Assembly (NCBI GenBank): GCA_016267585.1
Contig: JACQUT010000007.1
Coordinates: 1 to 5,168 of the forward strand
Direction of reading: 5' to 3'
DNA length: 5,168 bases
Origin: Cyanobacteria bacterium NC_groundwater_1444_Ag_S-0.65um_54_12
GTDB taxonomy: Bacteria > Cyanobacteriota > Sericytochromatia > S15B-MN24 > VGJW01
The notes beneath the pieces were generated by a model. It was not told the origin of the DNA and did not search any database. It saw nothing but the letters and a program-made list of their open reading frames with translations. Below are positions 1-5,168 of the stretch, in pieces (position 1 is the stretch's first letter; the number at the start of each line of letters is the position of its first letter). Made by a program: the position numbers and the translations under genes.

Positions 1-1206
1 ACCAGCGCCCGCTGCGATCATGGTTTCCAGGCTCTGGCGCTGTTCTTCGGCTATATCGCCATTGAGCGCCACCGAAACTGATAAGCGTTTCAGCTCGGCT
101 GGTGGTTTTTGTTGCCGCTTGACTTCCTTGTTTATTTCGTAGTTACGGGTAACTTCCGTGCGCCGGTAATCGCCCTGATTGCTACCCATTGATTCCGACG
201 CCTGGTAGGTTGGTATGTTGGCCGCAGTACCAGCAGCCCCACCAGCTACCTGTGGTCGGCCTACGTATGCCTCGACAGCTTCGCGCTGGCTACGAATAAG
301 TCCACTACGGGTACCATCAGGTGTCTGCAGTACCGGCTGATAGATTTCTTGATTCAACTCTACTCGATTGAAATCGAATTCGGATTGTACCTGCACCACC
401 GCACCGTTCACCCCGAGAATACGATCGAGCATGCCCTGGAGATTCCGGCGCAAGTTCGTTTCGAAGCTACGCTTGACATCCAATTGAGACGCGGAAAGTT
501 GACTCTCCTCGTCACCGAAATTGAGTTCCTGCGTGTAATTATGCCCAACAGTGTCGGCAATGATGACATTATGTTCACGCAAGCGCTCGACTGATTTTGC
601 CACCAAGTGGACGATGGTTTGTGCTTGCTCCTTGCCAAAAGCGGTACCGGGTTTCAACTTGAGCAAGACGGTAGCGGAAGGCTCGCTACCCTGATCACTT
701 TCGCTGAACAAGGAAGGTTCAGGAATAGCCAGTGCTACCCGGGCATTCTCTACGCCAGCCATGGTCTTGATCGTTTTGCCAAGCTCACCCTGCAGCGCTC
801 GCCGCATATTCAGGCGCTGCAGAGCATCAGTTTGACCAAACAATTGTCCTTTATCGAAAAGTTCCGCATAGCCGAGCTGGCCACCACCAGCCGGTAAGCC
901 TTTTTGGGCCAATTGTAATCGAACTTCGGCGACGCGGGGACCTGGCACGCTGATCCTTTTACCGTCCGGGCTCAGCTGATAGGGAATTTTTGCCGTTTGC
1001 AAAGCTTCGATAATAGCGCCGGCATCTGTCTCGTCCAGGTTAGTATAAACTGGCTGATAATCAGGACTTTGGGCCCAGGCAATCAGCAAAACCACTGCTA
1101 CGATAAAGCCAAGCGCGATAACCAAGAAAAGCAGCCTCTGGGTACGGCTCAGCGCACTCCAGATCCGCGTCAGATCAGATCGAATTTGCTGTAAGAATTC
1201 GTTCAC
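1..1206 (-). CDS. fliF: FliF, flagellar MS-ring protein (C-terminus beyond the window)
   Basis: FliF forms the inner-membrane MS ring, the base on which the flagellum is assembled and which houses the export gate. The visible 402 residues include a cytoplasmic N-terminus, a first membrane helix at about residues 25-45 (LLFLVIALGFIVAVVLLIAW), and the periplasmic ring-building region with the signature GELGKTI...VENARVALAIPEPSLF at about 140-167. The beta-collar/RBM3 part includes NYEINKEV at about 355-362. Family members are usually about 550 residues, so the second membrane helix and the cytoplasmic FliG-binding tail lie outside. The start chosen is GTG at 1206-1204, preceded by GGTGAG with 6 nt spacing. 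An in-frame GTG at 1221-1219 is possible but has a poorer ribosome site. An ATG at 1208 is out of frame and meets a stop at once. It is the fourth gene of the flgB-flgC-fliE-fliF unit, about 31 nt after fliE. The identification is very secure; the exact start is less so. Confidence 0.97.
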   Translation of the reverse strand, partial: MNEFLQQIRSDLTRIWSALSRTQRLLFLVIALGFIVAVVLLIAWAQSPDYQPVYTNLDETDAGAIIEALQTAKIPYQLSPDGKRISVPGPRVAEVRLQLAQKGLPAGGGQLGYAELFDKGQLFGQTDALQRLNMRRALQGELGKTIKTMAGVENARVALAIPEPSLFSESDQGSEPSATVLLKLKPGTAFGKEQAQTIVHLVAKSVERLREHNVIIADTVGHNYTQELNFGDEESQLSASQLDVKRSFETNLRRNLQGMLDRILGVNGAVVQVQSEFDFNRVELNQEIYQPVLQTPDGTRSGLIRSQREAVEAYVGRPQVAGGAAGTAANIPTYQASESMGSNQGDYRRTEVTRNYEINKEVKRQQKPPAELKRLSVSVALNGDIAEEQRQSLETMIAAGAG

Positions 1207-1212
1207 ATCACG

Positions 1213-1218
1213 CTCACC
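1213..1218 (-). promoter_or_regulatory. Ribosome binding site of fliF
   Basis: On the minus strand GGTGAG lies 6 nt before the GTG at 1206. It supports that start over the in-frame GTG at 1221, which has only a G-run about 3 nt upstream. Confidence 0.55.
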
Positions 1219-1237
1219 CACCTACCCCCAAGCTACC

Positions 1238-1612
1238 CTAGACTTGCATTCGCATTATTTCCTGATAGGCTTCCAGTAGTTTGTTGCGGATCTGCGTAGT
1301 AAGCTGGATGCTGATGCTGGCCTTTTCGGCAGCGATCATCACATCGTGCAATGCTACGTCTTCGCCACTGGCTAACTGCTCTTTTAACTCTCCGGCTTGC
1401 AATGCCATGGTGTTGACCTGTCCCAAAAAATCTCCGAGCGGCTGAAAGATTTCTGTCACCGGTAGTTGCTCTTTTTCTTGCCTATTTGTTGAGTCAAGCT
1501 GCGAAGTTTTGGCCTGCTCCAGCATTTTGGCGAACTTATTACCGCTTCCGTTACCACGCGGTGCGAGCACCGCACTGACTGGAACTGGACTGATTTCCGG
1601 AAGGTAGGGCAC
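1238..1612 (-). CDS. fliE: FliE, flagellar hook-basal body complex protein (MS ring-rod adapter)
   Basis: FliE is a small secreted adapter that joins the MS ring (FliF) and export gate to the proximal rod (FlgB and neighbours). The 124-residue product ends in the diagnostic FliE tail: EKASISIQLTTQIRNKLLEA followed by YQEIMRMQV (about residues 96-124), which closely follows the enterobacterial QVRNKLVAAYQEVMSMQV ending. A helical stretch about LGDFLGQVNTMALQAGEL precedes it. The first 50 or so residues are polar and low in conservation, making the protein somewhat longer than the roughly 104 residues of Salmonella FliE. The start is GTG at 1612-1610, 4 nt after the flgC stop. The only visible Shine-Dalgarno is a weak GGAG with a long 10-nt spacer, so translational coupling to flgC is plausible (inference). 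There is no membrane segment or signal peptide, as expected for a substrate of the flagellar type III exporter. Confidence 0.96.
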   Translation of the reverse strand: MPYLPEISPVPVSAVLAPRGNGSGNKFAKMLEQAKTSQLDSTNRQEKEQLPVTEIFQPLGDFLGQVNTMALQAGELKEQLASGEDVALHDVMIAAEKASISIQLTTQIRNKLLEAYQEIMRMQV

Positions 1613-1616
1613 GGGG

Positions 1617-2006
1617 TCAGATCTCCAGGGCTTTGGTAGCCATACCCTTGATCGCCTGGATAGCAGTGATATTGGCTTCGTAACTGCGGGTAGCGGAAAC
1701 CATGTCAGTCATCTCGAGGATGGAATTGATGTTAGGTAACCGGACATACCCCTCACCGTCAGCATCGGGATTACCTGGATCATAGACGCGCTGAAAAGGT
1801 GAGGGATCCTGCTGAAGTCCCACTACCTCGACACCGGGTACGGCACCCTGCCGCGCCTGAAATATCACGAGCTGGCGCCGAAAGGGCTCATTGTTGGCAG
1901 TGCGAGTAGTATGGACATTAGCCAAGTTGCTAGCGATTATGTCCATGCGAAAACGCTGGGCAGTCAAGCCGCTAGCTGCAATATGTAAACCCTTGAAGGT
2001 GCTCAT
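1617..2006 (-). CDS. flgC: FlgC, flagellar proximal rod protein
   Basis: FlgC is a structural subunit of the proximal rod that crosses the periplasm between MS ring and distal rod. It is exported by the flagellar type III apparatus. The 129-residue protein has the rod/hook family N-terminal motif IAASGLTAQRFRMDIIASNL followed by ANV (about residues 9-31). It also has the FlgC-typical VYDPGNPDADGEGYVRLPN in the middle (about 74-92) and the C-terminal helix MVSATRSYEANITAIQAIKG, whose SATRSYEAN is the usual signature. Length is close to the 134 residues of the Salmonella protein. The ATG at 2006-2004 is the only ATG start in this operon and is backed by a strong GGAGGA with 7 nt spacing. It begins 4 nt after the flgB stop and ends 4 nt before fliE. 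Confidence 0.97.
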   Translation of the reverse strand: MSTFKGLHIAASGLTAQRFRMDIIASNLANVHTTRTANNEPFRRQLVIFQARQGAVPGVEVVGLQQDPSPFQRVYDPGNPDADGEGYVRLPNINSILEMTDMVSATRSYEANITAIQAIKGMATKALEI

Positions 2007-2010
2007 AAAA

Positions 2011-2427
2011 TCATCCTCCGCGTAGCACGCTCTTTAGCCCTTCGAAATCGCGCTTCATCAGCTCAGCTAGAGAGTTATAAGTCAGTTCAGTTTGCGCGAG
2101 TAGCGTCATTTCAAAGTCTACATCCACGTTGTTGCCATCATTACGGACTGCTGTTCCGGTCGAACGCCAGGTCACGGGAACGATATCAGCCATAACCTGG
2201 GGACCTGCCGAAAAATGCTGCGGGCTAGTAGTCGATAAATCGAACGAGTCTGCCGAGTGCCTGGCACGATAGCGGCGCAATAATGATTCGAATCCCACTT
2301 CCAGACGTTTATAACTGGGAGTATCGATATTTGCCAGATTCTCACTGATGGCTGCTTCCCGCTTTTGCAACCCCCCCAGGGCTGCATGCATGATCCCCAG
2401 CGAACCAGGGAAGAGCCCTTCGAGCAC
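2011..2427 (-). CDS. flgB: FlgB, flagellar proximal rod protein
   Basis: FlgB is the rod subunit closest to FliE and the MS ring. The chosen GTG at 2427-2425 gives 138 residues, the same length as Salmonella FlgB. The product has the N-terminal rod signature LQKREAAISENLANIDTPSY (about residues 20-39, family consensus ASNIANADTPGYK), a polar variable middle, and the C-terminal helix DVDFEMTLLAQTELTYNSLA. The frame extends back to another GTG at 2472, which would add 15 residues. The 2427 start is preferred because a near-perfect AGGAGGT sits 6 nt before it and because alignment with the family begins there. It is the first gene of the leftward operon. Its final codons GGA GGA TGA supply the Shine-Dalgarno of flgC, which suggests tight translational coupling. 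Confidence 0.96.
   Translation of the reverse strand: MLEGLFPGSLGIMHAALGGLQKREAAISENLANIDTPSYKRLEVGFESLLRRYRARHSADSFDLSTTSPQHFSAGPQVMADIVPVTWRSTGTAVRNDGNNVDVDFEMTLLAQTELTYNSLAELMKRDFEGLKSVLRGG
2014..2019 (-). promoter_or_regulatory. Ribosome binding site of flgC inside the end of flgB
   Basis: GGAGGA, 7 nt before the flgC ATG. It is formed by the last two sense codons of flgB (two glycines) directly before the TGA stop, so ribosomes finishing flgB uncover or occupy it. Confidence 0.8.
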
Positions 2428-2433
2428 CCAATG

Positions 2434-2440
2434 ACCTCCT
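2434..2440 (-). promoter_or_regulatory. Ribosome binding site that fixes the flgB start
   Basis: AGGAGGT on the minus strand, 6 nt before the GTG at 2427. It is the strongest Shine-Dalgarno in the window and the main reason for rejecting the longer GTG start at 2472. Confidence 0.8.
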
Positions 2441-2560
2441 GCTATCTTTTGCCATCCACTGGCTAGACGCACACCTCATCCCTGGGTGCCGGCAAGGTTC
2501 GTTCACCGAACATTTGCAAAAACGCTAGTTAAAGATATACCCGACAAGCAGTAAATTAAC

Positions 2561-2584
2561 GCTACGCTTCCCCTACCGCGTAGC
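2561..2584. repeat. Inverted repeat GCTACGC-N10-GCGTAGC
   Basis: Perfect 7-bp arms (2561-2567 and 2578-2584) separated by 10 nt. There is no T-run after it on either strand, so an intrinsic terminator is unlikely. A protein-binding site or a hairpin in the flgB leader are the alternatives. Arm length is short enough that chance cannot be excluded. Confidence 0.4.
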
Positions 2585-2651
2585 TGAATAGTAGAACAAT
2601 ACTCCGCTCGCCGGCTGTGACTTACCGCACGTACCTCCCGGTTGGGAGAAT

Positions 2652-2666
2652 CGGCAATAATTGCCG
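2652..2666. promoter_or_regulatory. Palindrome CGGCAATAATTGCCG, possible operator
   Basis: Perfect 7-bp arms around a single central base. After a 2-nt mismatch on each side, the pairing resumes for three bases (AGA at 2647-2649 with TCT at 2669-2671), making an imperfect 25-nt dyad. It lies about 40-75 nt before the rightward gene, depending on the start used, and about 225 nt before flgB. The AT centre with GC-rich arms resembles a dimeric repressor or activator site. The regulator is unknown. Confidence 0.45.
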
Positions 2667-2689
2667 GATCTTCAGGTTAAATTGTCAGC

Positions 2690-2695
2690 AGGTGG
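2690..2695 (+). promoter_or_regulatory. Possible ribosome binding site for the 2704 start
   Basis: AGGTGG, one mismatch from the ideal AGGAGG, 8 nt before the ATG at 2704. It is the only Shine-Dalgarno-like sequence near the candidate starts of the rightward gene. It decides the start used here. Confidence 0.5.
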
Positions 2696-2703
2696 CACCA
2701 CTC

Positions 2704-5168
2704 ATGGTTTGCTGGTATAAAATTGTCATGCTTGTCAGGCCAACGCTGCTTTTTGTTATGGCTCTAATCAGTTTTTGCGCTTTCATTGCGCCAGCCTGGC
2801 CAGAGCCGGCAGCAACAGCGCCAGAGCGATCTGGCAGCCGCGCGGAGATCCCGCACGAGATCCTGCCCGAGCCGGCAAAAAAAGTAGCGGCGCGTCCCAG
2901 CGTTCACATCGTTTACACCGCCGCAACCGGGGGGCTGTACCGTGCCAGTTCAATAATAAATGAAATATGGCCGCTCTATAATCTCGAGTACCAAGAGGAT
3001 GTCACAGCTGGCGGTTTAGAGTTTGAATTAGGCACGCTGCGCCATGACCGCTGGTATCTCTGGTCACCGGAAGATACCCTCAATGCCCAGACCGCCCGCG
3101 CCATCTTTGCGGGGACCGGTATCGCCCTGGTGGATGAGGGTACGAGGCTGCCGGTGCTCCGCTCGAACTATGCGGTCTTGTTTCAATTGCCGGCTGCCGA
3201 GTCGCCCTGGATCGTGGACTGGCTTTTCCGCAAGCTCGAGGCCACCGGCTATGATCCGGATGCCAGAGTGGTGAGCGGAGCTTTGTTTGCGGCGCGCAGT
3301 CCAGACGGCAGGCCGCTACAGATCTTCAGCGCAGACGGTACGCCACCACCCCCCAATTTGCTGCAAACGGCACCGGCCTGGCACTGGCATGCCGGCGGGT
3401 CAGCACTGATACGCGTCACGCGCGGCCGGCGCACCTATCAGCTACGCGCTATCGGATATCGTCTGGGTGGCCCCGAACTGCATGCCCTGGCATATCAGCT
3501 CAAGGAACAGTACTCGGCGCTGCGCGTGGATGCCGGCAATCTGGTCGGAAGCGCAGACGATGCATTACACGAGAGGTTACTGGCCGACACCCTGGCGGAA
3601 GTACCCAAGATGGGGCTAGCTGCGCTCGTACCTTACCATGATGAGTTGAGATTGCCCTATGATTCGCAAAAACGCCTGGCCGAAGCGGTACCCCTGGTCG
3701 CGGCAAACCTGATACCGCCCGCTGGTATCAAGTTGCAGCCTTACGTCATCCGCACCGTGAACGGGTTGCGGATAGCCATCATCGGCATCGCCGACACCCT
3801 GGCGCTGGGAAGGGACGGGCTCATCGGCCAGCGCAGCGGTTGGCAAGGTCAAGATCCGCGGCAAGCGCTGGAACATGCACTGGCCGAAGCGCAATCTGAT
3901 GGTGTCGATGGCAGCGTCGTGGTGACCAATCTACGCGAAGATCGCCTGCGGGAACTGCGCGAGGCCGCATTTGGGGTTGCAGCCGTCTTGACCCACGAAC
4001 CCAGCAGTTCGGAAGCCGATTACGAGCAAAGTTTCGTGGCACTCGCGCCAGGGCGTACGCGCAGACCTGGAGCCTGGTTGCTGGCTGGCGTCGAATCGTT
4101 TCAATGCGGCCTGCTAGAGCTGCAATTTCGGCGGGAAGCTTCAGTGGGTTGGCAAGAAGACCGCACCGCTAATCCCCTGCGCTCGTACCCGGCCATTAAA
4201 AAGCGCTTCACGTTGTCCGGGCTCCGTAACAGCGTGCAGCTGGTTCGTGAGCTGGCAATCGCCGACAGCACGCGATCGTGGCGAGCGTTCGAGCTCTTCA
4301 GTGATTATGCCGCGACCAGCAGCGAGGCCATCTTGCCGGACATGCGACGGCTAGTGGAACATGATCGTCGGTTGACAAACGAGACTGGTAAGCCGCAATT
4401 ACAATACCTTGATTCCCAGTGGGCACGAATCATTGCCAGCATCCTGCGTAGAACCACTGACTCGGAGCTCGCCATCGTTCAGCAAAAAACCAGAGGCAGT
4501 GACACCTTGGGCGAGATTCCCCGCTTTATCGCGGAAAATTGGATACCTGGCAATCAGCGGCTAGTGCTTGGCAGCTTGACCGGTGCGCAGATCAAGCTGG
4601 TGCATGCCCGGAATTCCGAACGTGAACTTTATGCCTTTGCCGGTTATCAGGCAGCTTCCGGCTTGCTCGGTGGCCGCGCAATCGTCGATACCGAGCGTTA
4701 CCGCGTGGTGACCGTAGACGCGCTGGCTGCCAGCACGGCTTTCCGAACGATCGTAGGTGACGATCTCGCTACCTGGCTACGCCCTACCGGTGAGCCATTA
4801 GCGAGCGATAGCATCAGCGATGCAGAGAGTCTGCGGGATGTAGTGCTGGCTTATCTTTACGACTTGAAGAAAAGACATGGCGGCTTTTCGACCAATTATC
4901 TGTCCGAATTTACTGATTTGCTGCTGGATGATGGAACAGTTATCGAGCCGCGCTGGACCATCAAAGTAAAACCTTTCGAAGGATCTTATCAACAATCGAA
5001 AGTCTCTAACCAGCAACCATTCGCCACCGTTCGGAATTCCTCGATCAATACTCCGGATAACTCCACTTTTGCGGCAAAGGGCAATCTTCTGGCAACTTAC
5101 GAGACGGCGGCAGTTGACTGGGAAAACAAGCTGGCCATCGCGTACCGGCGCGACGAGTTCCAGGTGCC
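2704..5168 (+). CDS. Secreted 5'-nucleotidase/UshA-like pseudo-phosphoesterase with probable C-terminal beta-barrel (3' end beyond the window)
   Basis: No named family was recognised. The open frame runs 821 codons to the edge without a stop. An N-terminal signal peptide is clear: basic residue(s), hydrophobic TLLFVMALISFCAFIA, then an A-P-A cleavage site before WPEP. Residue 68 begins a strand HIVYTAATGG that aligns with the TND-x-HG metal motif of 5'-nucleotidases. A stretch of about 160 unassigned residues follows. The phosphoesterase layout then resumes: DAGN at 276-279 (family DAGD), PYHD at 310-313 (GNHE), VAANL at 332, VNGLRIAIIGIAD at 352, VTNL at 407 (the S/T-H-x-G region) and LTHEP at 429 (GGHTH). 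A 5'-nucleotidase C-like part follows: SELAIVQQKTRG at 587, LTGAQ at 625, YRVVTVDALA at 666. From W751 alternating strands suggest an outer-membrane barrel. Most metal ligands are changed, so catalysis is doubtful. The start at ATG 2704 has AGGTGG; ATG 2728 gives a shorter, more typical signal peptide. Domain assignment is inference from motif order. Confidence 0.85.
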   Translation, partial: MVCWYKIVMLVRPTLLFVMALISFCAFIAPAWPEPAATAPERSGSRAEIPHEILPEPAKKVAARPSVHIVYTAATGGLYRASSIINEIWPLYNLEYQEDVTAGGLEFELGTLRHDRWYLWSPEDTLNAQTARAIFAGTGIALVDEGTRLPVLRSNYAVLFQLPAAESPWIVDWLFRKLEATGYDPDARVVSGALFAARSPDGRPLQIFSADGTPPPPNLLQTAPAWHWHAGGSALIRVTRGRRTYQLRAIGYRLGGPELHALAYQLKEQYSALRVDAGNLVGSADDALHERLLADTLAEVPKMGLAALVPYHDELRLPYDSQKRLAEAVPLVAANLIPPAGIKLQPYVIRTVNGLRIAIIGIADTLALGRDGLIGQRSGWQGQDPRQALEHALAEAQSDGVDGSVVVTNLREDRLRELREAAFGVAAVLTHEPSSSEADYEQSFVALAPGRTRRPGAWLLAGVESFQCGLLELQFRREASVGWQEDRTANPLRSYPAIKKRFTLSGLRNSVQLVRELAIADSTRSWRAFELFSDYAATSSEAILPDMRRLVEHDRRLTNETGKPQLQYLDSQWARIIASILRRTTDSELAIVQQKTRGSDTLGEIPRFIAENWIPGNQRLVLGSLTGAQIKLVHARNSERELYAFAGYQAASGLLGGRAIVDTERYRVVTVDALAASTAFRTIVGDDLATWLRPTGEPLASDSISDAESLRDVVLAYLYDLKKRHGGFSTNYLSEFTDLLLDDGTVIEPRWTIKVKPFEGSYQQSKVSNQQPFATVRNSSINTPDNSTFAAKGNLLATYETAAVDWENKLAIAYRRDEFQV
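2713..2721 (+). promoter_or_regulatory. Extended -10 promoter-like element TGGTATAAA
   Basis: TG-N followed by TATAAA (5 of 6 matches to TATAAT) fits an extended -10 sigma-70 element. A recognisable -35 at 17 bp is absent, which extended -10 promoters tolerate. Transcription would begin about 2728, exactly at an in-frame ATG, giving a leaderless mRNA. If translation really starts at 2704, the motif is merely coding sequence. Confidence 0.35.

Larger units (their letters stand above)
2428..2703. other. Divergent intergenic control region
   Basis: About 276 nt between flgB (leftward) and the long rightward gene. No gene or RNA was recognised. It must contain the flgB promoter on the minus strand. 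The only AT-rich -10-like candidate I see is TATATC at 2539-2534, with no good -35, so I do not call it. No GG-N10-GC sigma-54 box with correct spacing and no full sigma-28 box were found on the minus strand. Several short inverted repeats listed separately lie here, as expected for a regulated divergent region. Confidence 0.5.
2679..2728 (+). repeat. Direct repeat AAATTGTCA, 41-bp period
   Basis: Identical 9-mers at 2679-2687 and 2720-2728. The distance of 41 bp is close to four helical turns. A further TTGTCA occurs at 2732-2737. The pair brackets the candidate translation starts of the rightward gene and could be a binding site for a cooperatively acting regulator, or chance in AT-rich sequence. 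Confidence 0.3.

Noticed and set aside
349..897. Plus-strand open frames of 81 and 96 codons within the fliF region
   Set aside because: They lie antisense to strongly conserved fliF coding sequence, have no recognisable product and no ribosome site.
2011..2472. Longer FlgB starting at GTG 2472
   Set aside because: The start at 2427 has AGGAGGT at 6 nt and gives the standard FlgB length and N-terminus; the extra 15 residues do not resemble the family.
2491..2511. Minus-strand GG ... TTGC as a sigma-54 box before flgB
   Set aside because: The GG to GC distance is 12 nt, not 10, and the rest of the -24 element does not match.
2648..2660. Minus-strand GCCGATTC resembling the sigma-28 -10 (GCCGATAA)
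   Set aside because: No TAAA-type -35 lies at the required distance, and the sequence is part of the palindrome at 2652-2666.
2693..2712. Sigma-54-like promoter TGGCAC ... TTGC on the plus strand
   Set aside because: The two elements are separated by 10 nt; the required spacing is 5 nt (GG and GC ten bases apart). The match is therefore not functional by the usual rule.
2752..2790. Lipoprotein signal (Cys in ISFC) in the rightward gene
   Set aside because: Phe before the Cys breaks the lipobox, and a better A-P-A signal peptidase I site follows the hydrophobic core.
3500..4042. Minus-strand open frames of 68-92 codons opposite the long rightward gene
   Set aside because: They are arginine/proline-rich reverse-frame shadows of a GC-rich gene, overlap each other, and show no domain or start signal.
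1..5168. tRNA, rRNA, CRISPR arrays, insertion sequences
   Set aside because: No cloverleaf, rRNA-like stretch, regularly spaced repeat array or transposase-like frame was seen.

Overview
The window comes from a motile diderm (Gram-negative-type) bacterium and holds two divergent transcription units. I cannot name the organism. The clustered order flgB-flgC-fliE-fliF differs from the enterobacterial arrangement, where flgBC and fliEF sit in separate clusters. It occurs in several other phyla and in some proteobacteria. The rightward gene has a signal peptide and what looks like the beginning of an outer-membrane beta-barrel, which also points to a diderm.

Left part, minus strand (2427 down to 1): a tightly packed flagellar basal-body operon, read right to left as flgB, flgC, fliE and fliF. 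fliF is cut by the window edge. The gaps are 4, 4 and about 31 nt. Three of the four genes start with GTG, and the Shine-Dalgarno of flgC is made from the last sense codons of flgB. Their products form the base of the flagellum: FliF is the inner-membrane MS ring and export-gate housing, FliE is the adapter on that ring, and FlgB and FlgC are the proximal rod.

Middle (2428-2703): the divergent intergenic region. It contains no gene. It holds a 15-nt palindrome, a GC-rich inverted repeat, a 9-bp direct repeat with a 41-bp period (second copy at the rightward gene's start) and, just inside the rightward frame, an extended -10 promoter-like element. I found no convincing sigma-54 or sigma-28 promoter for the flagellar operon.

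Right part, plus strand (2704 to the window end): one long open frame, unfinished after 821 residues. It encodes a secreted protein whose core follows the fold order of a 5'-nucleotidase/UshA/SoxB-type calcineurin-like phosphoesterase plus a 5'-nucleotidase C-terminal domain. Almost every metal-binding motif position appears substituted. About 160 residues are inserted near the N-terminus, and the C-terminal end turns into alternating beta-strands like the start of an outer-membrane barrel. A pseudo-phosphoesterase joined to a barrel, divergent from a flagellar operon, is the most unusual item here. The family relationships rest on reading the sequence by eye, without a database search.
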